From contig NZ_OCNK01000003.1 in the NCBI RefSeq assembly GCF_900230285.1, positions 682,001 through 746,000 on the forward strand: 64,000 nucleotides of DNA. The letters run 5' to 3'. A program made the position numbers and the translations under genes. Shown in pieces: positions 37,129-45,314 of the stretch. This DNA comes from Blastococcus haudaquaticus (GTDB lineage: Bacteria > Actinomycetota > Actinomycetes > Mycobacteriales > Geodermatophilaceae). The notes beneath the pieces were generated by a model. The model was given only the letters and a program-made list of their open reading frames with translations, was not told the DNA's origin and made no database searches. Each line of letters begins with the position of its first letter. The first letter of the stretch is position 1.

Positions 37129-37542
37129 GTGCACGACGGACTCGTCGCCGGCGTGCGGGCGGTCGCGCTCGCCCTGCCGGACGCCTACGAGGAAGCCGCC
37201 TGGGTCGGCACCCGGTGGCGCATCCGCGGCCGGACCTTCGCGCACCTCCTGACGATCGAGCAGGGGCGGCCGCAGTCCCACGCCCGCGCCGCAGGGACGG
37301 CGGGTCCGTGCACCATCCTCACCTTCCGGTCGTCGGGCCTGGAGCTGGAGACGCTGCGCCGGACGGGTCCGCCGTTCTTCGCCGCACCCTGGCGCGGGGA
37401 CGAGGTCGGCAGGCTCATGGACGGCGACGTCGACTGGGCCGAGATAAGGGAGCTGCTGACCGACAGCTACTGCCTCCTGGCGCCCCAGCGCCTCGCCGCC
37501 TCGGTCATCCGGCCGCCGGGCGACGAGGCGCCCGTCGGCTGA
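37129..37542 (+). CDS. MmcQ/YjbR-family protein
   Basis: Small DNA-binding-like MmcQ/YjbR fold, biochemical role unknown. The 137-aa product has the family start VRAVALALPDAYEEAAW and a middle AHLLTIEQ/FAAPWRGDEVGRLMDGDVDWAEIRELLTDSYCLLAPQRLAA. GTG 37129 has GGAGGAG nearby. It starts 28 bases after the UvrA-like gene. Two more members lie at 60198-60975. Confidence 0.8.
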   Translation: MHDGLVAGVRAVALALPDAYEEAAWVGTRWRIRGRTFAHLLTIEQGRPQSHARAAGTAGPCTILTFRSSGLELETLRRTGPPFFAAPWRGDEVGRLMDGDVDWAEIRELLTDSYCLLAPQRLAASVIRPPGDEAPVG

Positions 37543-37560
37543 ACCGGACCGTCCGGTGGA

Positions 37561-37594
37561 GGTCCGCCGTCCACCGGCCGGTGGACGGCGGACC
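37561..37594. promoter_or_regulatory. Perfect 34-bp palindrome before the ABC/two-component operon
   Basis: GGTCCGCCGTCCACCGG is followed at once by its exact reverse complement, 50 bases before ATG 37644. A 15-base near-palindrome (ACCGGAC-C-GTCCGGT, 37543-37557) abuts it, starting on the last bases of the preceding gene's stop region. It could be the operator of the coupled NarL-type regulator, or a terminator for the MmcQ gene. With no loop and no T-run I favour operator or DNA-level cruciform. Confidence 0.6.
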
Positions 37595-37643
37595 AGCGGT
37601 TCGACGGTTCCGGGTGCAGGGTCCGCGGCGACACGCTTCCTGC

Positions 37644-38570
37644 ATGACGACGACACAGGCTGCGCCCCGCTCCGACGGTGCGGCGACGCGGACGGAACCG
37701 GCCGTGCAACTGCGCGGACTGGTCAAGCGGTACGGGGATCGGGCCGTCGTCGACGGCCTCGACCTCGAGGTGGCCCGGGGCGAGGTCTTCGCCCTCCTCG
37801 GCCCCAACGGCGCCGGGAAGACGACGACGATCGAGATCCTCGAGGGGGTGCGGAAGCGGGACGGCGGGGACGTGCGCGTCCTCGGCGTCGACCCCGCGTC
37901 CGCCGGACGCGACTGGCGGGCCCGCGTCGGCGTCGTCAGCCAGGGCTCGGGCGCCGCGCAGGAGCTCAGCGTGCGCGAGATCCTCGACCACTTCTCCGGC
38001 TACCACGCGACACCGAGGCCGACGGCGGAGCTGATCGCCGCCGTGGGGCTCGAGGAGAAGGCCGGCACGCGGGTCGGCCGGCTGTCCGGCGGGCAGCGGC
38101 GCCGCCTGGAGGTCGCGCTCGGCGTGCAGGGCCGGCCGGAACTCGTCTTCCTCGACGAGCCGACGACCGGGATGGACCCCGTCGCGCGACGGCAGTTCTG
38201 GGAGCTGATCCGCGGCCTGCGCGCGGAGGGAGCCACCGTGCTGCTCACCACCCACTACCTCGACGAGGCCGCCGAGCTGTCCGACCGGGTGGGCGTCATC
38301 GCCGATGGCCGGCTGGTCGAGGTGGCTCCGCCCGACGAGCTCGGTGCCGAGCTGCGCCGGCTGGCCACGGTGCGCTGGTCGGAGGACGGCGCGGTGCGGG
38401 AGGTGCGCACCGCGACGCCGGGAGTCGTGCTGCGGGACCTGCTCGCGACCAGCGTCACCGGTGACCTGCCCGGCCTCACCGTCACCCGGCCGAGCCTCGA
38501 GGACGTCTACCTCTCGTTGGTCGGCGCCCCGTCCACCGTTTGCACCGACTCCGAGGGAGACCCCCGATGA
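37644..38570 (+). CDS. ABC exporter ATP-binding protein of the kinase-linked operon
   Basis: ATPase of an ABC-2 exporter. The 308-aa product has Walker A LLGPNGAGKTTT, Q-loop VVSQGSGAAQ, signature LSGGQRRRLEVALG, Walker B LVFLDEPTTGMDP and H-loop LLTTHYLDEAAE. A C-terminal domain ends in PSLEDVYLSLVG. Its stop overlaps the permease start (ATGA at 38567-38570). First gene of a four-gene coupled operon (ATPase, permease, kinase, regulator). Confidence 0.93.
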   Translation: MTTTQAAPRSDGAATRTEPAVQLRGLVKRYGDRAVVDGLDLEVARGEVFALLGPNGAGKTTTIEILEGVRKRDGGDVRVLGVDPASAGRDWRARVGVVSQGSGAAQELSVREILDHFSGYHATPRPTAELIAAVGLEEKAGTRVGRLSGGQRRRLEVALGVQGRPELVFLDEPTTGMDPVARRQFWELIRGLRAEGATVLLTTHYLDEAAELSDRVGVIADGRLVEVAPPDELGAELRRLATVRWSEDGAVREVRTATPGVVLRDLLATSVTGDLPGLTVTRPSLEDVYLSLVGAPSTVCTDSEGDPR

Positions 38571-39400
38571 CCACCGTCCTCCCCGCGCCTGCTCCTCGCA
38601 CCGCGCCGCCGTCCGCAGCGCGGATCGCCGTCCGCAGAGTGGGCCTGGAGCTGAAGCTGTTCTTCCGGGAGCGCCAGCAGGTGGTGTTCTCCTTCGCCTA
38701 CCCGGTGATCATGCTGGTGATCTTCGCGGCCGTGCTCGGGGGCGACGAGCGGCCCGGCGACGTCCCGTTCACCCAGTACTTCCTGGCCGGGATCGCTGCG
38801 ACCGGCATCATGCTGACCAGCTTCCAGGCGCTCGGGACGGCGATCGCGACCGAGCGGGAGAACGGTCAGCTGGAGCGGCTGCAGGTCCTGGGCACACCGC
38901 CGGTCGCGTACTTCGCGGGCAAGGCGGGGCAGGTGCTGGTCACCACGGCGGCGCAGCTGGCGCTGCTCCTGCCGCTGGCCCGCTACGGGTACGACGTCCC
39001 GATGCCGGCCGACCTGGATCACTGGCTGACCTTCGCGTGGGTGGCCGTCCTCGGTGCGCTGGCCGGCACGGTGCTGGGCGTCGCGGTCTCGGCCCTCCCC
39101 GGCAGCGCGGCGTCGGTCACGACCGGTATCTCCGCCTTCGCGATCGTGCTGCAGTTCTTCTCCGGGGTCTTCTTCGGGTTCACGGAGCTGCCGAGCTGGA
39201 TGCAGCAGGCGGCGGCCATCTTCCCCCTGAAGTGGCTGACACAGGGCATGCGGTCGGCGTTCCTGCCCGAGGAGGCGGCCGCGTTCGAGGTCGCCGGTGG
39301 GTGGGAGCACGGCAGGACGGCCCTGGTGCTTGCCGCATGGGTGATCATCGGTGCCGTGGTGTGCGTGCGGACCTTCCGGTGGCGCCGGAGCGAGGGGTGA
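38567..39400 (+). CDS. ABC-2 type exporter permease
   Basis: Membrane subunit for the preceding ATPase. The 277-aa product has about six membrane helices (for example VVFSFAYPVIMLVIFAAVLG, YFLAGIAATGIMLTSFQALG, GISAFAIVLQFFSGVFFGF) and the ABC-2 loop ATERENGQLERLQVLGTPPVAYFAGK. ATG 38567 sits in the overlap. It ends in a GTGA overlap with the kinase gene. The exported substrate is unknown. Confidence 0.92.
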   Translation: MTTVLPAPAPRTAPPSAARIAVRRVGLELKLFFRERQQVVFSFAYPVIMLVIFAAVLGGDERPGDVPFTQYFLAGIAATGIMLTSFQALGTAIATERENGQLERLQVLGTPPVAYFAGKAGQVLVTTAAQLALLLPLARYGYDVPMPADLDHWLTFAWVAVLGALAGTVLGVAVSALPGSAASVTTGISAFAIVLQFFSGVFFGFTELPSWMQQAAAIFPLKWLTQGMRSAFLPEEAAAFEVAGGWEHGRTALVLAAWVIIGAVVCVRTFRWRRSEG

Positions 39401-40656
39401 CAGCTCTCCGCCGGTGGTCGGCCGCCTTCCTCCCCCCGTCCGGGGACGAGGAGGCGGCCGCGCCGCTGTCCGAACGCGGCTGGCGGACGACGGTCACCGG
39501 GTTGCACGTCATCTCGGCGATGGTGTGGGGTCTCGCCGTCGTCGCGGCGCTGCTCGGACAGAACGGCGTCGAGGGAACCGACCGGAGCGTCGCCCTTCTC
39601 GTGCTGGGCGTGCTGGCCGTGGCGTACGTACTGGCCGGGGCCCCGGCCTTCCGGGACGGCCGGGCGGTGCTCGGCGTGACCTACCTCGTCACCCTCGTCG
39701 CGGCCTTCGGCGTCCTCGGCTGGGTCGCGCCGTCGCTGTTCTTCCTGCTGTTCCTCGCCTATCCGCACGTCTGGTTCGTCGTGCAGGGCCGGCCCGCGGG
39801 CGCCTTCTGGACGGTGCTGCTGGCGGCCGCGACCACCGTCGGGCCACTGTTCCGCCCCGACTCGGGTGACAACGCCCGAGAGGTGCTGCTGGAGACGGCG
39901 ATCAGCCTGGTGTTCAGCCTGGCGCTGGGCCTGTGGATCAGCCGCGTGCTGGCGCAGAGCGAGCAGCGCGCCGAGCTCATCGAGCAGCTGGAGAGCACCC
40001 GGGCCGAGCTCGCGGCCGCCCACCACGACCGGGGCGTGCTGGCCGAGCGGGAGCGGCTGGCCCGCGAGGTGCACGACACCCTGGCGCAGGGCTACACCAG
40101 CATCGTCGTGCTGGCGCAGACCGTCGCGGCGGGGTTGCCGCCCGGGGCCGAGGACGTCGCGGAGCGCGTGGCGCTGATCGAGGAGGTCGCGCGGGAGAAC
40201 CTCGCCGAGGCGCGCGCCATGGTGGCGGCCTTCGCGCCGGTGGCGCTCGACTCGGCGACGCTGGTCGAGGCGCTCGAGCGGCTGGTGGAGCGGTTCGGTC
40301 GCGAGACGGGGCTGGCCACCCGGCTGGACACGGCGGCCCTGGGAGACGGCGGTACCGAGCTGAGCCGGAGCGAGGAGGTCGTGCTGCTGCGCGGGGCACA
40401 GGAGGCGCTGGCCAACGTGCGCCGGCACGCGGCGGCGACGGCGGTGGTGCTGCGCGTCAGCCGGGTGGGGACCGGGAAGGCGGGGCAGGTGTCGGTGCAC
40501 GTGGAGGACGACGGGGTCGGCTTCGACCCGGCGTCGGCGCCCGGTGTCGGGCTGGCCGGGCTGCGCGACCGGGCCGAGCAGGTCGGCGGCGCGGTCGACG
40601 TCGTCTCTTCGCCGGGGGAGGGAACGCGCGTGACCGTGCGCGTGCCCGTCCGATGA
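39397..40656 (+). CDS. NarL/DesK-type sensor histidine kinase
   Basis: Membrane sensor of a two-component pair. The 419-aa product has about five to six N-terminal membrane helices (about 35-185), a coiled coil (about 190-220), a HisKA_3 dimerisation domain with phospho-acceptor H226 in LAREVHDTLAQG, and an HATPase_c domain with N-box EALANVRRHA, G1 VEDDGVGFDP and G2 GVGLAGLRDRAEQVGG. GTG 39397 overlaps the permease stop. Encoding next to the exporter suggests it senses the exported compound or envelope damage, as in LiaS-like systems. Confidence 0.93.
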   Translation: MTALRRWSAAFLPPSGDEEAAAPLSERGWRTTVTGLHVISAMVWGLAVVAALLGQNGVEGTDRSVALLVLGVLAVAYVLAGAPAFRDGRAVLGVTYLVTLVAAFGVLGWVAPSLFFLLFLAYPHVWFVVQGRPAGAFWTVLLAAATTVGPLFRPDSGDNAREVLLETAISLVFSLALGLWISRVLAQSEQRAELIEQLESTRAELAAAHHDRGVLAERERLAREVHDTLAQGYTSIVVLAQTVAAGLPPGAEDVAERVALIEEVARENLAEARAMVAAFAPVALDSATLVEALERLVERFGRETGLATRLDTAALGDGGTELSRSEEVVLLRGAQEALANVRRHAAATAVVLRVSRVGTGKAGQVSVHVEDDGVGFDPASAPGVGLAGLRDRAEQVGGAVDVVSSPGEGTRVTVRVPVR

Positions 40657-41291
40657 CGACCGTCCGGGTGCTGGTGGTCGACGACCACCCGGTGGTGCGC
40701 GGCGGAGTGGTCGGATGGCTCGCCGCGCAGCCCGACATCGAGGTCGTCGGCGAGGCCGGCGACGGGCTGGAGGCACTGGCCGCGGTGGCCGAGCACGCGC
40801 CGGACGTCGTGCTGATGGACCTGCGGATGCCGCGCATGGACGGCGCGACGGCGACCGAGCGTCTCGCGGCTGCGCACCCGGGGGTCCGGGTCCTGGTGCT
40901 GACCACCTACGACACCGATGCCGACATCGTGCGGGCGGTGGAGGCCGGCGCGACCGGCTACCTGCTCAAGGACACCCCGCTGTCCCAGCTGGCCGACGCG
41001 GTGCGCGCGGCCGCGCGTGGCGAGACGGTGCTGGCACCGCCGGTGGCGGCCCGGCTGGTGTCCCGGATGCGGGCGCCCGCGGTGGAGGCGCCGACGGCGC
41101 GCGAGCTGGAGGTGCTCGCGGGTGTGGCCCGCGGACTGACGAATGCCGACATCGGCCGCGAGCTGTTCATCGGCGAGGCGACGGTGAAGACGCACCTGCT
41201 GCGGGTGTTCGCCAAGCTCGGGGTGGACGACCGGACACGTGCGGTGATGCTGGCCGTCGAACGTGGGCTGCTACCCCGTCCCGGAGGCTGA
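40653..41291 (+). CDS. NarL/LuxR-family response regulator
   Basis: Partner of the preceding kinase. The 212-aa product has a receiver domain (4-120) with acidic pair DD (VLVVDDHPVVR), phosphorylation site D56 in VLMDLRMPRMDG, and K in GYLLKD. A LuxR-type helix-turn-helix follows (about 145-205, LTNADIGRELFIGEATVKTHLLRVFAKLGV). ATG 40653 overlaps the kinase stop. The 34-bp palindrome ahead of the operon is a candidate binding site. Confidence 0.94.
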   Translation: MTTVRVLVVDDHPVVRGGVVGWLAAQPDIEVVGEAGDGLEALAAVAEHAPDVVLMDLRMPRMDGATATERLAAAHPGVRVLVLTTYDTDADIVRAVEAGATGYLLKDTPLSQLADAVRAAARGETVLAPPVAARLVSRMRAPAVEAPTARELEVLAGVARGLTNADIGRELFIGEATVKTHLLRVFAKLGVDDRTRAVMLAVERGLLPRPGG

Positions 41292-41351
41292 TGCCAGCAG
41301 CCTTGCCGATCTGTGGATATGGCGCTGACCTGCGGGTTCATGCTGTCCGGG

Positions 41352-41391
41352 CCGTTCGATCGCGGTAAACTCCGAACACCTGATCGAACGG
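41352..41391 (+). promoter_or_regulatory. Inverted repeat around the -10 box of the DUF222/HNH gene
   Basis: CCGTTCGATC (41352-41361) and GATCGAACGG (41382-41391) are perfect inverted repeats, 20 bases apart. A TANNNT box TAAACT (41366-41371) lies between them, so a bound protein would block this promoter. The half-sites contain GTTCGA and TCGAAC, the mycobacterial LexA half-sites, but turned outward and more widely spaced than an SOS box. Confidence 0.5.
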
Positions 41392-41403
41392 GTGGGAGGT
41401 GCC

Positions 41404-42612
41404 GTGGACGAGCTGGAGACCACGCTCGCTGCGCTCGCCGCCTACGATCTCGACGACCTGGTGGCGCCGCAGCTGCTGGACCGGACCGCGCGGTTGGTGC
41501 GGGCGCGTAACCGGCTGGACGCCCTCCTGACCGGCACCGTGCGGCGGGCCGAGTCGGTGCAGGCCTCCGAGCACGACGGCCTGAAGTCGATGAAGCAGTG
41601 GCTGCGCACCCACGCCCGGTCGTCGGCCGGGGAGATCAGCCGGTTGATCGGCAACGGCCGGGCACTGGACCAGCTGCCCGCGCTGCGAGAGGCGTTCGCC
41701 GTCGGTGCGGTGACCGCCGAGCAGGTCGCGGTCATCTCGCCCGTGGCCAGCAACCGCGTGCAGGCCGAAGCGGTCGGGCAGGGCATCGACCTCGCCGAGC
41801 TGGACACCCTCCTCGCCGGAGTCGCCGCCACCCGGCCGCACACCGACCTGCGGCAGGCCGTCGCCCACTTCCTCACCCGCCTGGACCCCGACGGCCCCGA
41901 GCCCGACCCGGTCGAGGGCCGGTCGGTGACGATCGCCAAGCTGCTGGACGGCCGCCGGGTGATCCGCGGCGAGCTGGACGCGGTCGGCGGGGAGAAGCTC
42001 GAGGCCGCACTGGAATCGATCGTGCAGGCTTGCCGCCCGAAGGGTGATCTGCGCACCCGCACCCAGCAGCTGGGCGACGCCCTGGTGCAGCTGGCCGACA
42101 ACGCCCTCGCCGCCGGGAACCTGCCGTTCCTGCGGACGATGAAGCCGCACGTCGTCGTCACCATCCCGCTCGCCGACCTCGTCGACCCGACCACCGGCTC
42201 TGGAACCGGTGCTACCGGTTTCGGGGCGACCATCTCCGCCGCCCGGGCCCGCTGGCTGGCCTGCGACAGTGTCGTCACCCGGGTCGTCATGAGCCCCGAC
42301 GGTGTCCCCCTCGACCACGGCCGCACCAAGCGGGTCGTCCCACAGCCGCTGCGACGGGCCGTCGAGCTCCGCGACCATCACTGCGTCTTCGCCGGATGCG
42401 ACGCCCCCAGCCACTGGTGCGACGTCCACCATGTCGAGGAATGGGTCCTCGACCAGGGCGAGACCAACCTCGAGAACTCAGCGCTCCTGTGCGAACGCCA
42501 CCACACCAAGGTCCACCACGGGTTCCGCGTCCAACGAGAACCCGACGGGCGATGGCGCACCTTCCGGCCCGACGACACCGAGATCTTGATCGGCACACCA
42601 CTGCTCGTCTGA
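41404..42612 (+). CDS. DUF222 (13E12-type) protein with HNH endonuclease domain
   Basis: The 402-aa product has an N-terminal DUF222 domain (about 1-300, LDALLTGTVRRAESVQASEHDGLKSMKQWLRTHA) and a C-terminal HNH nuclease (about 315-385: RDHHCVFAGCDAPSHWCDVHHVEEW, then NLENSALLCERHHTKVH) with zinc Cys pairs and catalytic His. This is the multi-copy 13E12 family of actinobacteria, not a known transposase; its role is unresolved. GTG 41404 is chosen because GGGAGG (41394-41399) lies 4 bases upstream; GTG 41392 is also in frame. Confidence 0.9.
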   Translation: MDELETTLAALAAYDLDDLVAPQLLDRTARLVRARNRLDALLTGTVRRAESVQASEHDGLKSMKQWLRTHARSSAGEISRLIGNGRALDQLPALREAFAVGAVTAEQVAVISPVASNRVQAEAVGQGIDLAELDTLLAGVAATRPHTDLRQAVAHFLTRLDPDGPEPDPVEGRSVTIAKLLDGRRVIRGELDAVGGEKLEAALESIVQACRPKGDLRTRTQQLGDALVQLADNALAAGNLPFLRTMKPHVVVTIPLADLVDPTTGSGTGATGFGATISAARARWLACDSVVTRVVMSPDGVPLDHGRTKRVVPQPLRRAVELRDHHCVFAGCDAPSHWCDVHHVEEWVLDQGETNLENSALLCERHHTKVHHGFRVQREPDGRWRTFRPDDTEILIGTPLLV

Positions 42613-42628
42613 GGCTGGATCGCGTCCC

Positions 42629-43585
42629 TCAGTCCGCGGACGCCTGCACCAGCGACTCCCCGGCAGAGCTGCGCCAGTAGAGGACCTCGCGCCCGGAGCG
42701 GCGCCGCTCGAGCAGTCCCGCGTCCAGCAGCACCCGCAGGTGCCCGCCCACGCTGCCGATCGGCAGGCCGGTACCGGCGGCGAGGGCGCTGGTGCTCGAC
42801 GGCGTCCCGAGCCGGGCGAGCAGTCGCGCCCGGTTGCGGCCCAGTAGCCGGACCAGGGGCTCGGGCAGCGGGAGCGGGGCAGCGGCGAACATCCCGGTGA
42901 CCGGGTAGACGACGGCGAAGGTGTCCGGCAGCCGCCAGCTCACCCAGCTGCCGCGGCTGTGCGCGGCGATGAGCAGCAGGTCGCGGCCCCGGATGTCCCG
43001 CGGCGGGTACGGGTGCGCGTTGACCTGGAGCCGGCCGTTGGACAGCCACCGCACGCCGGGCGCGATGCCGTCGAGAGCGCCGGACCACCCCTCGCTGCTG
43101 AGCCGGGCGGTCCGGGAGACGACGTCAGCACGCAGGACCCTCGACCGACGGTCCCAGTCGTCGCTGAGCGTGTGCTGCCAGACCCACCGCAGCAGCTCGG
43201 CGGCGGTGCTCGCCAGGCCGGTCGCAGTGAGCACAGGTGGGAGCGCTCCGGCAACGAACTCGAGGTCGGCGCGGATGCGGTCGTCGTCCAGCGACTCGAG
43301 GTACGCCAGCTCCTCCTCCAGCGCCTGGTCCGGCGCCGTGGGCGGCACGGTGAGGAAGTCGGCCGTCCAGCTGGCACCGAATGCGTGAGCCACCAGCGCC
43401 TCGGCGACCGGGTCGGCAGCGACCCGTGCGCGGAACGCGTCGACGTGCGCGTCGCGCCAGTCGCGGTGCCACGGCCGGACGTCGGGCGACCGGAGGATCA
43501 CCAGTCCGGCCAGGGACTCCGTCAGCTGCGAGATGCCGAACCGGGTGCGCGCCATCACGTCGGCGTCGACGATGAACTCGCCCAC
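42629..43585 (-). CDS. ArsR-family winged-helix regulator with long N-terminal domain (DUF5937-like)
   Basis: The 318-aa product has about 230 N-terminal residues (start TRFGISQLTESLAGLVILRSP, PWHRDW) typical of the long ArsR type. A C-terminal winged helix follows (about 235-310: RARLLARLGTPSSTSALAAG, IGSVGGHLRVLLDAGLLERRRSGREVLYWRS). It is divergent from the MFS gene, with an inverted repeat at its own start, so it is likely an autorepressor of that transporter. GTG 43585. Confidence 0.85.
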   Translation of the reverse strand: MGEFIVDADVMARTRFGISQLTESLAGLVILRSPDVRPWHRDWRDAHVDAFRARVAADPVAEALVAHAFGASWTADFLTVPPTAPDQALEEELAYLESLDDDRIRADLEFVAGALPPVLTATGLASTAAELLRWVWQHTLSDDWDRRSRVLRADVVSRTARLSSEGWSGALDGIAPGVRWLSNGRLQVNAHPYPPRDIRGRDLLLIAAHSRGSWVSWRLPDTFAVVYPVTGMFAAAPLPLPEPLVRLLGRNRARLLARLGTPSSTSALAAGTGLPIGSVGGHLRVLLDAGLLERRRSGREVLYWRSSAGESLVQASAD

Positions 43586-43605
43586 GTTTCGACCCTAGAC
43601 GAAAC
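43586..43605. promoter_or_regulatory. Operator-like inverted repeat in the ArsR / MFS gap
   Basis: GTTTCG (43586-43591), 8 bases, CGAAAC (43600-43605), immediately ahead of the regulator start and within the 57-base divergent gap. Suitable for an ArsR dimer; not tested. Confidence 0.6.
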
Positions 43606-43642
43606 TCTGGGACCTCGGGCCGACGCAGACGAACCTGCTCGG

Positions 43643-44842
43643 GTGCTGACCTACCGGGCGCTCTTCGCCCAGCCGGAGTTCCGGGCGCTGTGGACCAGCA
43701 CCGCCCTCTCGACGGTGGCCGCGACGATGTCGAGCCTCGCCCTGGCCACCGTCGTCCACCGGGAGACCGGGTCCGCCCTGCTCACCGCGGTCGCGATGTT
43801 CGGTCCGTCGATAGCGCAGGTGCTGGGCGCCACGACGCTGATGTCGGCGGCCGATGCCAGCCCGCCGCGGCGGAGCCTCTCGATCGTCGGTGCGCTCACC
43901 GCCGCCGCCCTCGGGCTGCAGACGGTCCCCGGCCTGGACACGACGACGCGCCTGCTCCTCGTCCTGAGCGCGGCCTACGTCCTCTCGGTCGGCTCGGGTG
44001 TGCGGTGGGGACTGCTCAGCGAGATCGTGCCGACGGAGAGCTTTCCGCTGGCCCGGTCGACGATGAACGTCGCCGTCGGCGCCTTCCAGATCGTCGGCTT
44101 CGCCACGAGCGGGGTGCTCCTGAGCACCCTCGATGCGCCGCAGGTCTTCCTGCTCGCCACGCTGGCCGCCGTCGTGGCGGTGCCGGTCCTGCGTTTCGGC
44201 ATCGCCGAGCGGCCGCCTCGGCGCACCGCGCGCGCCGGGCTCCGCGAGACCTGGCGAGGCAACCGGGACCTGCTCGCGCACCGCCACACCCGCACGCTGG
44301 TCCTCGCCCTGTGCCTGCCGAACGGCCTCGTCGTCGGTTGCGAGGCGCTGTTCGTCCCCTACGCGGCGGAGCAGGCCGGCTGGCTGCTGGCCGCCGGCGC
44401 GGTCGGCATGATGACCGGCGACCTCGTCGTGGGCCGCTTCCTCAGCCCTGCAGCGCGACGCCGCACCAGCACGGCACTGCGTCTCCTGCTGGCCGCCCCG
44501 TTCCTCGCCTTCGCCCTCGACCCGGGGCTTCCGCTCGCCGTCCTCCTCGTCGGGATCGCCACAGTCGGATACGCCGCCTCGCTCACGCAGCAGGAGTGGC
44601 TGGTCGCGCTCACGGCACCGGCGCTCCGCGGGCAGGTGCTGGGTGTCGAGTCGTCGGTGCGCATGACGCTGCAGGGGGTGTGTGCGGTGCTGGCCGGCGG
44701 TCTCGCCGACATCATCCCGGTGGGGGTGGCCATGTCGGCGCTCGCTGCGACGTCGCTCGTGGTGTCGCTGGCGCTGACGCCCGCGCTGCGGCGGGCAGCC
44801 GACACGGTGGAACTCAGGCGGTCCCGTCGTCCGACGCCTTGA
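43643..44842 (+). CDS. MFS transporter
   Basis: The 399-aa product has about 12 membrane helices in two halves, with a central loop near 190-215 (RPPRRTARAGLRETWRGNRDLL). The N-terminus YRALFAQPEFRALWTSTALST and the LSVGSGVRWGLLSEIVPTESFPLARSTMNV segment are typical of actinobacterial efflux-like MFS proteins. GTG 43643 has no clear ribosome site. Probably controlled by the divergent ArsR protein. Its 3' end overlaps the next (opposite) gene by 29 bases. Confidence 0.85.
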   Translation: MLTYRALFAQPEFRALWTSTALSTVAATMSSLALATVVHRETGSALLTAVAMFGPSIAQVLGATTLMSAADASPPRRSLSIVGALTAAALGLQTVPGLDTTTRLLLVLSAAYVLSVGSGVRWGLLSEIVPTESFPLARSTMNVAVGAFQIVGFATSGVLLSTLDAPQVFLLATLAAVVAVPVLRFGIAERPPRRTARAGLRETWRGNRDLLAHRHTRTLVLALCLPNGLVVGCEALFVPYAAEQAGWLLAAGAVGMMTGDLVVGRFLSPAARRRTSTALRLLLAAPFLAFALDPGLPLAVLLVGIATVGYAASLTQQEWLVALTAPALRGQVLGVESSVRMTLQGVCAVLAGGLADIIPVGVAMSALAATSLVVSLALTPALRRAADTVELRRSRRPTP

Positions 44843-45194
44843 ACGTGAACCGGCGCGGTGCGCCGTGCACCGGGAAGGCGCGTTCGACGAGGGCCTGCTT
44901 CTCCAGCTCGAGGGCCATGCCGGACGGCACCGTCGGGGGACCGCCGGCCGGGGACGGCCCGGTCGGCGGCACGGGAACCGGCGGCCCGGCCACCGGCCCC
45001 TGCGCCATGTCTCCGGACGGCGCAGGGGTTGGCGGGGCAGCGGCGACCACCGCCATCGCCGCGGCGAGCGCCTGGTCGGCACGGTCGAGGGTCGACTCGA
45101 CGTGGGTCAGCAAGAACTGCACCCGGGCGGTGAGCCAGTACAGCCAACCCGCGAGGACGAGAGCGCCGAGGATGCCGACGAGGCGGGCGATCAT
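44814..45194 (-). CDS. Small single-pass membrane protein with Pro-rich tail
   Basis: No named family. The 126-aa product has an N-terminal membrane helix (MIARLVGILGALVLAGWLYWL), a short helix (VQFLLTHVESTLDRADQALAAAMAV), a Pro/Gly-rich stretch and a conserved-looking end (LEKQALVERAFPVHGAPRRFTFKASD). ATG 45194. Divergent from ychF by 120 bases. Confidence 0.6.
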   Translation of the reverse strand: MIARLVGILGALVLAGWLYWLTARVQFLLTHVESTLDRADQALAAAMAVVAAAPPTPAPSGDMAQGPVAGPPVPVPPTGPSPAGGPPTVPSGMALELEKQALVERAFPVHGAPRRFTFKASDDGTA

Positions 45195-45300
45195 GCGCTG
45201 ACCTTGGCGTATGCCGCCGGTGGCGACAACAGCGGGGTCCCGACGGCCGCATGGGCAGCCGCCGTCGTCCGCCTCGGCGGTCGCCGGTCCCCGGCACCCG

Positions 45301-45306
45301 TACGCT
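45301..45306 (+). promoter_or_regulatory. -10 box TACGCT, probable leaderless ychF promoter
   Basis: TACGCT lies 8 bases before GTG 45315 with no Shine-Dalgarno between, which suggests a leaderless or nearly leaderless transcript. Confidence 0.45.
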
Positions 45307-45314
45307 GGTTCCCC

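Noticed and set aside
41404-42612. DUF222/HNH gene read as a homing endonuclease or transposase
   Set aside because: No intein or intron context and no flanking repeats of an element; it fits the stand-alone 13E12 family.
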